From Sipunculus nudus (lineage: Eukaryota; Annelida; Sipuncula; Golfingiida; Sipunculidae): a stretch of DNA of 64,000 nt. Positions 33,151-44,800 of the stretch are shown here, in pieces; position 1 is the stretch's first letter, and every line of letters begins with the position of its first letter. The DNA lies in the NCBI GenBank assembly GCA_026874595.1, contig CM049310.1, positions 89,165,556 through 89,229,555 of the forward strand, written 5' to 3'. The notes below the pieces were generated by a model, which ran no database searches, had not been told where the DNA came from, and saw only the letters and a list, made by a program, of their open reading frames with translations. The position numbers were made by a program, and so were the translations under genes.

Positions 33151-36111
33151 ATGGAGACGTTAGAGTCACTTGTTAGATGCGGACAGGCCTTGGGGCTTAA
33201 GGACCAGGCTTTACAAGATTATGTTGAGGCTAGACGGCGTGCGGATGAAGAACGTGAGGAAAGAGCTAGGCAACGTGAAATAGAGAAGGAACAGCGGGAA
33301 TTAGAGCGGGAATTAGAGCGTGAGCAGCGGGAATTAGAGCGCGAGCGAGAGGCTAGAGCCCACGAAATAGAGGTTCTAAGGTTAAAGTCTGACTCTGGGG
33401 TTAAAGAAGAGAGAAGTAGGGATGTATTCCCGAAAATCCAGCTTCCACCTTTTGATGAGGCTCACGATCAGCTAGATGCGTTTCTTGAGCGATTTGAACG
33501 ATTAGCTGTATGTCAAGGCTATGATAGGGAGAATTGGGCGTTACACCTGAGTCCGTTACTGCGGGGTAAGGCGCTAGGGACTTACACACAGTTATCGGTT
33601 AGTGAGGCCATGGATTACGATAAGTTAAAGATAGCCTTGTTAAAGCGATACCAAATGACCGAAGAGGGTTATCGACACAAGTTTCGGACTTGTAGGCCTG
33701 AGCGAGGCGAAACGCCGAGTCAGTTTGCGGTGAGACTGAGTGGATACCTAGACCATTGGATAGGGATGGCAGGGGTCGGAGGTGACTACGACGGGGTAGT
33801 TAACCTGTTGATGTGTGAGCAGTTCGTAAACTGTTGTAGTAGGGATCTCTCTATGTTTTTGAAAGAGAGACGGTGTCGTGACTTTGATAGTATGGTAGAC
33901 TTAGCCGAGAGTTATACGGAGGCTCACGGTGTACACAGCCTTACAGCAGGTCCTCGTTATGGCAATAATGTGCCGCGTCCAGCGCAACCGGTATCTCAGC
34001 CTAGAGAGAAGCGAGAGGTTGAGCGCAGTCAGGACGGTCAGACATTTAAGCCATCAGGAGGCATCAGATGTTATTTATGTAATGAACTGGGACATAAGGC
34101 GCGGGAATGTAAGACTAGTGCCCGGTCGAGGCCTAGGTCTTCCCCTCAAGTAGGGCGTGCTGCTGGCGATCAGCAGAGGTATAGGACTAATTTTAGCCCC
34201 CCGTATAACCCAAAACAGAAACGGGAGACTATGTCAATGGCAGTAGTCGAGGCGGAAACGGAGACAGTCGGTGCGGTGAAACCGGAAGTAGAGAGTCCGA
34301 GTCAGTCGTTAGGATTTGCTGCCCAGACAGAAGGCGGAATCTCGTTACCTGTGTGTGAAGGGCTGGTGAATGGTAAGTCAGCGAGGGTGCTGCGGGATTC
34401 GGGATGTTCCTCGGCAGGAATACGTGAGTCGTACGTGGAGCCGAATCAGTTCACCGGACACCAGGTCGAGTGTAGGTTGTTCGACGGGTCTGTAAGACAA
34501 TTTCCTACGGCTAGGATTAATGTGGACTGTGCGTACTTTGTCGGTACTATCGAGGCAATGGTGGTCAGGGATGCTGTATGTGATTTAGCGCTAGGTAACG
34601 TAGCGGGAGCGCGTGGTCCGTATGATCCGGACCCGACGTGGAAGTCTGAGCGGTCCTCAGGCATAGTGTGTGACGGTGTAGAGTCACAAAAGGAGGTGTC
34701 GTCCGCGGTGGAGACACGGAGCGCTGCACGAGAGAAACAGATACCGACGCGTAGCTTGAATGTTGCAAGCCCAGTTGCCGATGTGAGTCCGGCCGAATTT
34801 TTGAAGGCGCAGGAGGAGGATGGGTCTTTAGCGCCGTATTGGAGGCTAGCTAGAGAGGCTAGAAATGATAGTCCATTTAGAATTGAGGACGGATATTTAG
34901 TTCGGGTTGTGAGTGATAAACGGGGAGATCAAGATGGATCTCGAGTGGTGGTACCTCAGACTTTACGGTATGACGTAATGAGGATGGGCCACGAAGCGGT
35001 TATGGCGGGCCATCAGGGCATAGACAAAACGCACGACCGCGTGAGAACTCAGTTTTTCTGGAAAGGGATGTATAATGACATTGCTGAGTTTTGCAAGTCC
35101 TGTCCCATTTGCCAGAAAACCATACCGAAAGGCAAGGTGCCTGGAGCTACGTTAGGCCAGATGCCATTAATTGATGAGCCCTGGCGTAGAATTTCGATGG
35201 ATCTGGTTGGGCCGATCCATCCAGCGTCTGAGAGAGGTCACAGGTATATTCTGACCGTTATGGATTATGCCACTAGATATCCGGAGGCTGTTGCTTTAAA
35301 GAACATAGATACAGTCTCTGTGGCTGATGCGCTAGTGGATATTTATGCGCGGTTAGGAGTGCCGTCAGAGGTGCTTACTGACATGGGAACACAATTTACG
35401 TCAGACCTCATGCGAGAAGTTAGCCGTGTTTTGTCTGTAAGACAGCTCACCACTACTCCTTACCATCCTATGTGCAACGGAATGGTGGAGAGATTCAATG
35501 GAACGTTAAAGTTAATGTTGAAACGGATGTGCGAGGAAAGACCGCGAGATTGGGATCGGTACCTCAGCGCCGTGCTTTTTGCGTACCGAGAAGCGCCACA
35601 TGAGAGCACAGGGTTCTCACCCTTTGAGTTGCTCTATGGTAGGATCGTTAGAGGACCGATGCGGATTCTAAGGGATCTGTGGACCAAGCGAGATACTAGC
35701 GTCGAGACTAAAACCACGTACCAATACGTCCTGGACCTACAAGACAAACTAAGCGACACATGCGCGTTAGCTAGAGAGGCGTTGAACAAATCAGCGAACA
35801 GACACAGACTGTTATATGATAGAGGTAAATGCACGCGCAGGTTTGAGGCCGGAGACAAAGTTTTGTTGTTACTCCCGACGGAGCGGAACAAATTAATGGT
35901 ACAGTGGAAAGGCCCCTATACTATTGTAAACAGGGTTGGGGACTTAGACTATCGGATTAAGATTGGCGATAAGGTTAAAACCTTCCACGTGAATATGCTG
36001 AAACGGTACCATGCTAGAAACGAGCCCCAGCATATTCTGGCAGCGGTAGCCAAGGGCGCACCTGATTCTATACATGATCCTGACTGTGTAGACGGGGAAA
36101 CAGAGCACTGA
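33151..36111 (+). CDS. gag-pol: gag-protease-integrase polyprotein, copy B
   Basis: 986 residues from ATG at 33151 (TTACCATGG). Order, with approximate positions: charged coiled coil (25-80, with an expanded QRELERE-type repeat), SCAN-like capsid (about 95-260), CCHC zinc knuckle (307-321), protease-like DSG (about 415), integrase zinc finger (H near 613, CxxC near 650), DD35E core (D about 683, D about 743, E about 779, exactly 35 residues between the last two), and GPY/F-like C-terminus (about 900-950). Fusing all of it in one frame means no frameshift is needed between gag and pol. There is no RT in the protein. It is predicted to make particles, cut itself and integrate DNA, but not to copy RNA. 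Confidence 0.88.
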   Translation: METLESLVRCGQALGLKDQALQDYVEARRRADEEREERARQREIEKEQRELERELEREQRELEREREARAHEIEVLRLKSDSGVKEERSRDVFPKIQLPPFDEAHDQLDAFLERFERLAVCQGYDRENWALHLSPLLRGKALGTYTQLSVSEAMDYDKLKIALLKRYQMTEEGYRHKFRTCRPERGETPSQFAVRLSGYLDHWIGMAGVGGDYDGVVNLLMCEQFVNCCSRDLSMFLKERRCRDFDSMVDLAESYTEAHGVHSLTAGPRYGNNVPRPAQPVSQPREKREVERSQDGQTFKPSGGIRCYLCNELGHKARECKTSARSRPRSSPQVGRAAGDQQRYRTNFSPPYNPKQKRETMSMAVVEAETETVGAVKPEVESPSQSLGFAAQTEGGISLPVCEGLVNGKSARVLRDSGCSSAGIRESYVEPNQFTGHQVECRLFDGSVRQFPTARINVDCAYFVGTIEAMVVRDAVCDLALGNVAGARGPYDPDPTWKSERSSGIVCDGVESQKEVSSAVETRSAAREKQIPTRSLNVASPVADVSPAEFLKAQEEDGSLAPYWRLAREARNDSPFRIEDGYLVRVVSDKRGDQDGSRVVVPQTLRYDVMRMGHEAVMAGHQGIDKTHDRVRTQFFWKGMYNDIAEFCKSCPICQKTIPKGKVPGATLGQMPLIDEPWRRISMDLVGPIHPASERGHRYILTVMDYATRYPEAVALKNIDTVSVADALVDIYARLGVPSEVLTDMGTQFTSDLMREVSRVLSVRQLTTTPYHPMCNGMVERFNGTLKLMLKRMCEERPRDWDRYLSAVLFAYREAPHESTGFSPFELLYGRIVRGPMRILRDLWTKRDTSVETKTTYQYVLDLQDKLSDTCALAREALNKSANRHRLLYDRGKCTRRFEAGDKVLLLLPTERNKLMVQWKGPYTIVNRVGDLDYRIKIGDKVKTFHVNMLKRYHARNEPQHILAAVAKGAPDSIHDPDCVDGETEH

Positions 36112-36709
36112 TAGACCTAAGACAAAGAAGGCTTTGCGAGCATTCCTAGGTCTTACAGGGTACTATCGAAAATTCGTGCCAAACTATGCGGAAATAGCGG
36201 TGCCCTTGACTGATCTAAAGCGTAAAGGTCAACCTAACAAACTAGACTGGAAACCCGTACACGAGAACGCGTACTGTTCTCTAAAGGCTAAACTGTCAGA
36301 CCCTCCCATACTGAAGCTACCTGATTTCAGTAAACGATTTTATTTGAAATGTGATGCATCTGATGTGGGTATTGGCTGTATCCTGATGCAAAGACACGAG
36401 GGGATCATGCACCCAGTAGCTTATGCCAGTCGTAAACTATTGCCCAGGGAGAGAAATTACTCCACCATCGAGAAAGAGTCATTAGCAATTGTATGGTCTG
36501 TACAGAAATTTGAGATGTACCTGGCTTGTAGACCGTTCACCATTCAGACCGACCACAAACCATTAAAGTGTATTAGCAAATCAAAATGTGCTAATAAGAG
36601 AGTAATGAGATGGGCACTGGTTCTACAAGAGTTTAGATTTGATATTGAAGCAGTGTCAGGTAAACTAAACCATGGACCTGATTTTCTTAGCAGACTGCCT
36701 GAGTGTTAG
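36110..36709 (+). pseudogene. RT C-terminal remnant plus RNase H, copy B
   Basis: Same position, frame (+1) and truncation point as in A: DRPKTKKALRAFLGLTGYYR, W conserved in KLDWKPVHENA, then RNase H with all four acidic residues (KCDASD, IEKES, QTDHKP, HGPDF). It lacks an ATG, and TGA TAG sits at the junction, so expression would need frameshifting or an unseen start. RNase H looks chemically intact. Confidence 0.85.
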
Positions 36710-36913
36710 GATGTAATGAGCTACAGTGTTTAGCCAGTTAAAGTCTAAACATGTACAAGATTTTGCCCTGTGTCATAGACCGTGGGCATGTACTAATGAC
36801 AACTTGTTACATGACCCTTATGTATTGCTATGTATTGCTACATGTAAATATGTTTAGCTGGACCCTGTAAGATAGAACGATACGATGTATCGAGAAAATA
36901 CTGTGTATTTTCC

Positions 36914-36930
36914 TTAAAAGGAGGGGGTGA
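36914..36930 (+). promoter_or_regulatory. polypurine tract of copy B
   Basis: AAAAGGAGGGGGTGA abuts the 3' LTR. Confidence 0.75.
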
Positions 36931-38067
36931 TGTCACCAGAAATCGGTGACAATATGTACGGTGTTTTGTATCATAGTTTAACGAAGTCAGTTCTCTATTG
37001 ATATTGACGTGAAGCGTCATCCTAAGGCGTTGGCAGGTCTTGATTGTGTATATATATTGTGTATTCTCGTATGAAATCCCATCGGCTATCAGCTGATTTA
37101 TCCGTGTCGCGCATCGTGTGTATTGTTACATTTGGTATGTGGGTCGCCATGGTGACGCTAACAGTCAAACTAGGTCACATATAACCTTATATGGGACACT
37201 TGAGCTATAAGCCAATCAGAGAACCGGATCGCCGTATTGTGACGACGATTGTGACGTCAGAGTTCAGGGAGAGACGCTGGAAGCTGCCTTCAGTTGGGTC
37301 TTGAAGCTTGAGGTGGCAGCACGCACGCACGAACATTGAAACGCCAGGAACGGCATAGAAGCAAGCTTCTACAGGAAGCAAGGACCCAGCTCATAAGAAC
37401 TCAGCCGTGCTGCCGAAAGAGCTTCGTATTGGCGATATATAGAGAGCGCGCTCGTCACCTGCCGGCCTAGTTCAGCTTGACCTAGATATATAACCGCCGT
37501 AAGCCGAGAAACCATTGCTACACGAGCAAGGTCAAGGACTCTAAGCTCAACGTAAACAAAGGGCGCTATTGCATGCATGTGAACGTGAACCTACCCGGGT
37601 CGCTGACAAGCAAGATCAGTTGAAGATCGCTAAACTCAGAAAGACTAGATCTATATGGTACTAACCATACGCTAGATTCTACACAAAACAGTAACCAGAG
37701 ATCTCTGAAGGAACTGGACTTTATGGTTTTTTTATACAAACCATGGACTCAGTAAAAATATCCTGTAATTTTAATGTGAAGAACTGTCGTATTGACACAT
37801 CAACGCACACACTCACATTGGTCTCTCTGTAAGTATTTTCTTGAATTATATTTGTGAATTTAACCTGATGTCTCATAGTTTCTATTGATCTGGGTGTATG
37901 ATTGTCTGGTATTTTTATACACGTCCTTAAAAGAACCTGGAAATGTCACCTGTAATGACCGGGATCTAATTTCTTGATTAATGAAATCAAGTGGCGAGCG
38001 TTAACCCATCCTATTGTTTTATAGGATATATCCGTTGTAAAGTTTTCACGTTAAGTCAGGGGTGACA
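36931..38067 (+). repeat. 3' LTR of copy B
   Basis: 1137 bp; differs from the 5' LTR at a handful of bases (for example TTGAGTTGG/TTCAGTTGG, CTGCAGG/CTGCCGG, GGTGTCTC/GGTCTCTC). Confidence 0.92.
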
Positions 38068-38372
38068 TTGTAAACATCACAAACTTGTTAGTTCCCCTAG
38101 GCCTTGTCCCACCCCTCTGTCCTGAGATGCCATCACAAATGGATATAAGGATCACAGACTTGTTACATACCCCTGTCTTACTCCTCTATCCTGAGATGCC
38201 ATCACAAATGGATGTAAACATCACAAACTTGTTAGTTCCCCTAGGCCTTGTCTCACCCCTCTGTCCTGAGATGCCATCACATATGGATAGAAACATCACA
38301 AACCTGTTACATCCCCATCTAACCCCTCTATCCTGAGATGCCATCACAAATGGATGGAAACATCACAAACAA
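38068..38372 (+). repeat. 67-74 bp minisatellite, right part
   Basis: About four more units of the array interrupted by copy B, in the same orientation and register. Confidence 0.85.
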
Positions 38373-39208
38373 GGAAAATGAATCAATTAAATTGAAGGAA
38401 AACCTAAAAAATTGCTGTTGCAAACGTTCATTTTGGACTAGCTTCATTACTTCATGTCAATCAAACTATGGTTTAGTTTTGTGCTTGATAGCAGGATCAT
38501 TTATCTGAACAGAAACCTTTCCCCCAAGTTTTTGGGATAAATGACACTCTGCTGTATTCAGGAAACTGTACCCCTTTCCAGTACCCCTGGCCCCCTGTGT
38601 TTTCACGATGATATTGATAAAATGCACTGAAACTTATCTTTATTAACCTCGGACACAAAACAGAATATGGCAATTATCTGACTCTGGGTCTACATAATTA
38701 TGGTAGCATGTACCATAAATATCTAGTATAATACCAGTCAGTGACAGCAAAATAGTCGCCCCTGTCAATGGATTTCTATTCAGAAAGAAAAACTGACCAA
38801 TGAGATGTACTTGTGTGTTCATGTGACAAATAAGTGGTGACCCGATCTGACAATCTTAAACTGCATTCATTTGACTATTCAAAAAGATGTTGTCACAATG
38901 TTATTTGCACTTTGTTATTTCCATCCTTCAATATATGGATAAACATATATGGCATCTTGAAATAATGCCATAGTTTTTGCAGCTCTTCCTTTAGACAGGT
39001 CAGTATTATCCAGGTTTTGCTAAGTATATATGTTCATACTTATTAAAATCTTAATAAATCGCCATATTACTGCCTTTGATAAAAGCTAATGTTTAGTAAC
39101 AAACAAAAGAAAATTGAAAGGAATATTGCATCAATTTGGTGGACAGGGATGTTTGAAGAGTAATAATTTTTCACCAATTTTCCCTCATAGTCATATTTTT
39201 ATTTGTAG
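38373..39208. other. end of intron 1, nothing assigned
   Basis: AT-rich, with no repeat match noticed; ends at the exon 2 acceptor. Confidence 0.4.
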
Positions 39209-39321
39209 GAAGTTTATGTTCACTTTGTCAGCGGAACGTTGTCGAACAACAAACCTGAGCTGTGTCTTTAAGTATGACGTGAAATCTGACCAGTCACTAC
39301 CTGTGGTAAATGTACAGTTCA
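39209..39321 (+). CDS. MRPL53: mitochondrial ribosomal protein mL53, exon 2
   Basis: Acceptor TTTTTATTTGTAG precedes 39209; the first G completes AGG (Arg) with exon 1. The frame reads KFMFTLSAERCRTTNLSCVF, KYDVKSDQSLPVVNVQF and one base of the next codon before a strong GTAAGT donor. Human mL53 has the same order of features at this place (a STNLNC motif followed by V.V.F.DG). 113 bp long. No AGCTCAG-type repeat touches the exon, but one starts 55 bp downstream. Confidence 0.88.
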
Positions 39322-39375
39322 GTAAGTATCATTAATTTTTTTAAAAAGTTTATAGTTTGGAGGTAACTGCCTCCA

Positions 39376-41868
39376 TTTTTAGCTCAGCTGACTGTAAGTC
39401 ATCTGAGCTATCGTCGTGGTCCTTTGTCCGTCGTCCGTCCGGCCGTCTGGCCGTCCGTCCGTTAACAGGACATGTTTTAAAACCGTTGAACCTACAAATC
39501 CAAAATTCTGCATACCATTAGATGTTCCCAAAATCTCCTACCATACCAAAAATTGGGTCATTAGAACTTCGTTCCTTCGAGATATTAAGGAAAAACCTCC
39601 GTTTTCCAAAAAAAAGCAATTGTTACACTTCAAGTCTGCCTAATATCAAAACCACTGATCAGTTTTTGATCATATTAAGTATTCATATTCTTCCATATAT
39701 TTTCTGTGCACATACCAAAAATTAGGTCAGTATTGGGTATTATTTTGGAGTTATAGGCCCAAATATAATGCAATTTTTTAAAAATCAGGAAATATATTTG
39801 CTCACTTAACATGAGAATTGCTGAAGCTGAAGACTTTTTTTTCAGGAATATAACTTTATTTAATCAAGATTCAATTGTTTGCCCAAAATTAGATCTGAAT
39901 TTTGCAAATTTTTCAAGTTATTAGCATAAATAAAAAATTAATACCTTAAATTTTGTCCAACTTTGGCAGTGGCACGTTTTTTCCCTGTAAGCACTGTTGA
40001 TTTAATTTTCACAGCATATATACATAAGGATTTAATCTTTTAAAATCTGAAATTTCAAAGAAATTGTTTGAAAAGAGTAGCTTTTATTCAAGTTTTCATA
40101 CACCATGTCAAGTGTTGTTTATATCTGGCCCACCTAGTAGTACAGCCTTCACTTGCATTATGTAACCCACCCAGGCAGCTTGCCTTGACCCAGCTTGGCC
40201 ACTACTAGCAGGCTTCTCCTCTGCCCTGCACTCAACTTCCCCCCCCCCCCCCAAGCTGGTGCATAAACTAGATAAATGTTATAATTTTCTGTATTTTATT
40301 TTATTCTTGGACATGCTACATTTTAGATTTTGGATTGTACCACCAGGGTTACAATGATTAAAGTGCACATTTAATTGTGTCCACAAAGTGATGTATTGCT
40401 ATGAAAGTATGGATGTTCATCAGATAAGTAATGCTTTACTTCAGAAGAGTAAAACTTCACCAGGTGTGAAATTGACTATTAATTCCAGTTATTAATTATA
40501 GCTTAGATTGTAATTAGCATAATGATATTGTTTGTCCCTCATTCAACCAACTGTGTATACTTTATTTGAAAAGATGTTTTTATTTTATAAAATTTACTGA
40601 ATCTTTTATTTTATTTCGGTGAATAAAATTAAGCTTGTCCTGAAAACTCAATTGTGCAAAACTTTTTAATAGGAATTCAAGAAATAGTTTTGTAGATGCC
40701 ATGTTGTGGCATTATTTTCTTTTACATTCAGTTTAAACATTCGATTTAAAAATAATAAAATATATGTGTATGCATAATATGACCCAATGTGAGCTACAAT
40801 CTGGATATATAATGATTGCAACTTAGAATTCTAATATTTTAACTTATATTTTCACTTTTATATTACAAATTTATAACACTTGTAAATAAAAAAAATGAAT
40901 CAGATAAAAACTATTAATGAAAAAAGTGGATATGCTAAAAAAATAGGCTTATATATAAACTTAAATGCATTATTCCTTTGAAAGTGAAATGAAGGTATTA
41001 GTCCATTCTGTCCACTTGCCTGTCCATCTGTAAATTTTTCATATGCATCACAGTATCTCAAAACTTTTACTGTTTTTCTTCATGACAGTCTTGTCAGAGT
41101 ATTAGTGTGCAATCATATATTGAGAACTTTACTATAACCAAGTAGGAGGACCCTTTCCTCTTAGCTTCTCATATGCTAATATAAATATAAAACATTACAA
41201 TAGAATATTTTTCATATTTTGCATTTGCAAAAATTTCAAACTTTTGTCATGACCCATGGGTCCTTTGTTTATATTCTGGATTCTCCACATCATTGTTTGG
41301 CTAAAACTAAATAAATGCCAGACATGGTGCAAATACTTTGCAAATGTATATGAATATGAATATGAATATGTACTCCATTATAAAATTTCTTGCATAAGAA
41401 TCGGAATTCAGGTAAAAATGAAGGTATTTAAATACCAGTGCAAATACTTTCAAAATGTATTCATGAATGCATATATTCTATAATATTATTTTAATAATTA
41501 GTTCAGTTATATTTTATAAAAAAAATCATATGATTCTCTTATTATTTTTAATAAATATTATATTGGCACAACATTTGTTATTAAATTTTAATAAATAGTT
41601 GAACTCTTTTATTTTATGTGCTGCTTATAAGTTAGATGGCCAGGTCAAAATCTGTGTGACAATAGCACTCCATTTGTTAATAAAATAAATGAAATCAATC
41701 CTCTTCCCTGTCTCCAAAAATACTATCAAAATCATATATAAGCTAAACACCAACAACTCATAATAAAACTTATATTTATTACCACACAAAACCAGCATAT
41801 GCCTTTTTCCCAAATCATATTTTATATCATATATAACAGCTGAGCGCCGTGACCCATGGGTCCCATGT
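39376..41868 (+). repeat. AGCTCAG-capped interspersed repeat, longest simple copy
   Basis: Opens TTTTTAGCTCAGCTGACTGTAAGTCATCTGAGCT, a cap that folds into a hairpin (AGCTCAG/CTGAGCT with inner TGACT/AGTCA). A GTCCGTCC-type simple stretch (39427-39462) and TTAACAGGACA follow. It closes AGCTGAGCGCCGTGACCCATGGGTCCCATGTT. Length about 2.5 kb, no transposase. Homologous copies: 1772-3633 (reverse), 47099 onward, 48704 onward and 60484 onward. The class is unclear; hairpin caps and lack of a visible target duplication suggest a Helitron/Helentron-like non-autonomous family, but this is inference. Confidence 0.65.
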
Positions 41869-44800
41869 TAGCTCAGGTGAGTATAATTCATCATTCTGAG
41901 CTATAGTCATGGTCCTTTGTCCTCCTTCTAGCTGGACATCCATTAACAGGGCACATTTTGAAATCATGAGACCTACCAATCCAAATTTGACATAGAGATA
42001 GATGTCCCAGATTTTCTCCTACCAAACCTTAGACTGGGTCACTGGGACTTTGTTCCTACAAGAAATAAAGGTATCATTATTGTCTAAAACCCCTATAGCT
42101 AAAATCATTTCAAAAGTGGTTTAATTTCATATTAGTCCCCATAACGTGTACATTATTATAAACCTGGTACTGTGATCTTTCTGACGGTACACATATTTTT
42201 AGTTCACTCTGAACTTATGCCATGGCGCAGCGTCCGCCGTCCACTGTCAACTGTCCAACGTCCACCGTCTGTTACCAAATATCTCAACAGCCACATCAGC
42301 TACCTTCATGAAACTTTGCAGAATTACTGATCATGGGATGGACATGCAAAAATAAGCTTTTGGTGGCGCCACCTTTGTTGACCTACGTTCTGCGGGACGA
42401 AATGGTCTTTTCAATTTCTTTCAAGATAAGTCATAAAGTATTAATATTTTGGCTTTCATATAATAGTCAACAGTTCCTTAGAGGAAGGGGAATAATTTGA
42501 GTATAAATTCAGTCAAGTCATATTCAAGATGGCGTCTCTACGGAACTTCAAATTCTGTTGATCACAAAATATGACAGCTTGATGTGTTTCTATACATGAG
42601 GTATTGTCTGTTACCAAATATCTTAGGAACTGCTGCAGCCTTCAGTTTAAAATTTCACAGAAATATTGATCATGTGACTGCCTTAATGATTTTGACCTGC
42701 AGGTGGCACCACCTGTGTTGACCTACTTTATACAGGCTGTAATGGTCTTTTCAACTTCTTCCAAGATAAGTCACAAGTATAAATATTTTGGCCTTCATAT
42801 CATAGCCAGCAGTTCCTTAGAGGAAGGGGAATAATTTGAGTATAAATTCAGTCAAGTTATATTCAAGATGGCGTCTCTACGGAACTTCAAATTCTGTTGA
42901 TCACAAAATATGACAGCTTGATGTGTTTCTATACATGAGGTATTGTCTGTTACCAAATATCTTAGGAACTGCTGCAGCCTTCAGTTTAAAATTTCACAGG
43001 AATATTGATCATGTGACTGCTAAATGACTTTGACCTGCAGGTGGCACCACCTGTGTTGACCTACTTTCTGCCGGAAAAAATGGTCTTTTCAACTTCTTCC
43101 AAGATAAGTCACAAAGTATTGATATTTTGGCCTTCATATCATAGTCAACAGTTGCTTAGAGGAAGGGGAATAATTTGAGTATAAATTCAGTCAAGTCATT
43201 TTCAAGATGGCATCTCTACGGAACTTCAAATTCTGTCAATCGCAAAATATGACAGCTTGATGTGTTTCTATACATGATGTATTGTCTGTTAGCAAATATT
43301 TTAGGAACAGCTGCAGCCTTCAGTTTTAAAATTCACAGGAATATTGATCATGTGACTGCTAAATGATTTTGACCTCCAGGTGGCGCCACCTGTGTTGACC
43401 TTCTATATGCGGGGAAAAATGATCTTTTCCACTTCTTCCAAATTAAGTCACAAAGTATTAATATTTTGGCCTTCATATCATAGTCAGCAGTTCCTTAGAG
43501 GAAGGAGAATAATTTGTGTGTGAATCCAGTCAAATCATTTTCAAGATGGCATCTCTACAGAACTTCAAATCGTGTGGGTTGCAAAATTTAGCAACTTGAT
43601 GTGTTTCCATACAGGATGTATTGTCTGTTACCAAATATCTTAGGAACTGCTGCAGCCTTCAGTTTTAAATTTCACAGGAATATTGATCATGCGACTGCTT
43701 AATGATTTTGACCTCCAGGTGGCGCCACCTGTGTTGACCTTCTTTCTGTGGAACAAAAAAGTCCTTTCCACTTCTTTCAAGATAAGTCATAAAGTAATAA
43801 TATTTTGGCCTTCATATTATAGTCAACAGTTCCTTAGAGGAAATGGAATAATTTGAATATAAAATCAGTCAATTCATTTTCAAGATGGCGTCTCTACGGA
43901 ACTTCAAATTGTGTTGATTGCAAAATTTGACAGCTTGATATCTTTCTATACATGATGTATTGTCTGTTACTAACTATCTTAGGAACTGCATCATGTGACT
44001 GCTAAATAAGTTGACCTGCAGGTGGCGCCACCTGTGTTTACCTACTTTCTACAGGTTGTAATGGTCTTTTTCTACTTTTTCCAAGATATGTCATAAAGTA
44101 TAAATACTTTGGCTTTCATATCATAGTCAAAAGTTCCTTAGAGGAAAAGGAATAATTTGAGTATAAATTCAGTCAAGTCATTTTCAAGATGGCATCTCTA
44201 TGGAACTTCAAATTGTGTCGATTGCAAAATTTGAAAACATGATGTGTTTCCATACAGGATGTATTGTCTGTTACCAAATATATTAGGAACTGCTGCAGCC
44301 TTCAGTTTCAAATTTCAAAGGAATATTTATCATGTGACTGCTAAATGATTTTGTCCTGCATGTGGCGCCACCTGTGTTGACCTACTTTATACAGGCTGTA
44401 ATGGTCTTTTCAACTTCTTTCAAGATATGTCATAAAGTATTAATATTTTGGCCTTCATATCATAGTCAACAGTTGCTTAGAGGAAGGGGAATAATTTGAG
44501 TATAAATTCAGTCAAGTTATTTTCAAGATGGCATCTCAGACCGAACTTCAAATTGTGTCGATTTCAAAATTTGACAACTTGATTTGTTCCTTTACATAAT
44601 TTATTGTCTGTTACCAAATATCTTAGGAACTGCTGCAGCCTTCTGTTTAAAATTTCACAGGAATATTGATCATGTGACTGCTTAATGATTTTGACCTCCA
44701 GGTGGCACCACCTGTTTAGCTACTTTCAGGTGGCTGTAATGGTGTTTTTCTGCTTTTATCCAAATTATGTCATTAAGTATTTATTTGTTATAATCCACAA

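Larger units (their letters stand above)
31294..38067 (+). mobile_element. Gmr1-like LTR retrotransposon, copy B (RT-deleted)
   Basis: 6774 bp, with LTRs at 31294-32430 and 36931-38067 (1137 bp each). Same architecture and the same missing RT core as copy A, but gag through integrase is one uninterrupted 986-codon frame. It is inserted into the minisatellite; flanks are ATGTA (31289-31293) and TTGTA (38068-38072), a 5-bp duplication with one mismatch. About seven or eight substitutions separate its two LTRs by eye, so it is older than A. The LTR differs from A's by scattered changes and a 17-bp segment (TATTGTTACATTTGGTA). Confidence 0.9.
22004..39208 (+). other. MRPL53: MRPL53 intron 1 (17.2 kb), transposon-filled
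   Basis: GT at 22004 and AG at 39207-39208. More than 13 kb of it is two sense-oriented LTR retrotransposons; the rest includes a SINE, a minisatellite and about 1-2 kb of unassigned AT-rich DNA. Without the two LTR elements the intron would be about 3.8 kb. Confidence 0.8.
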
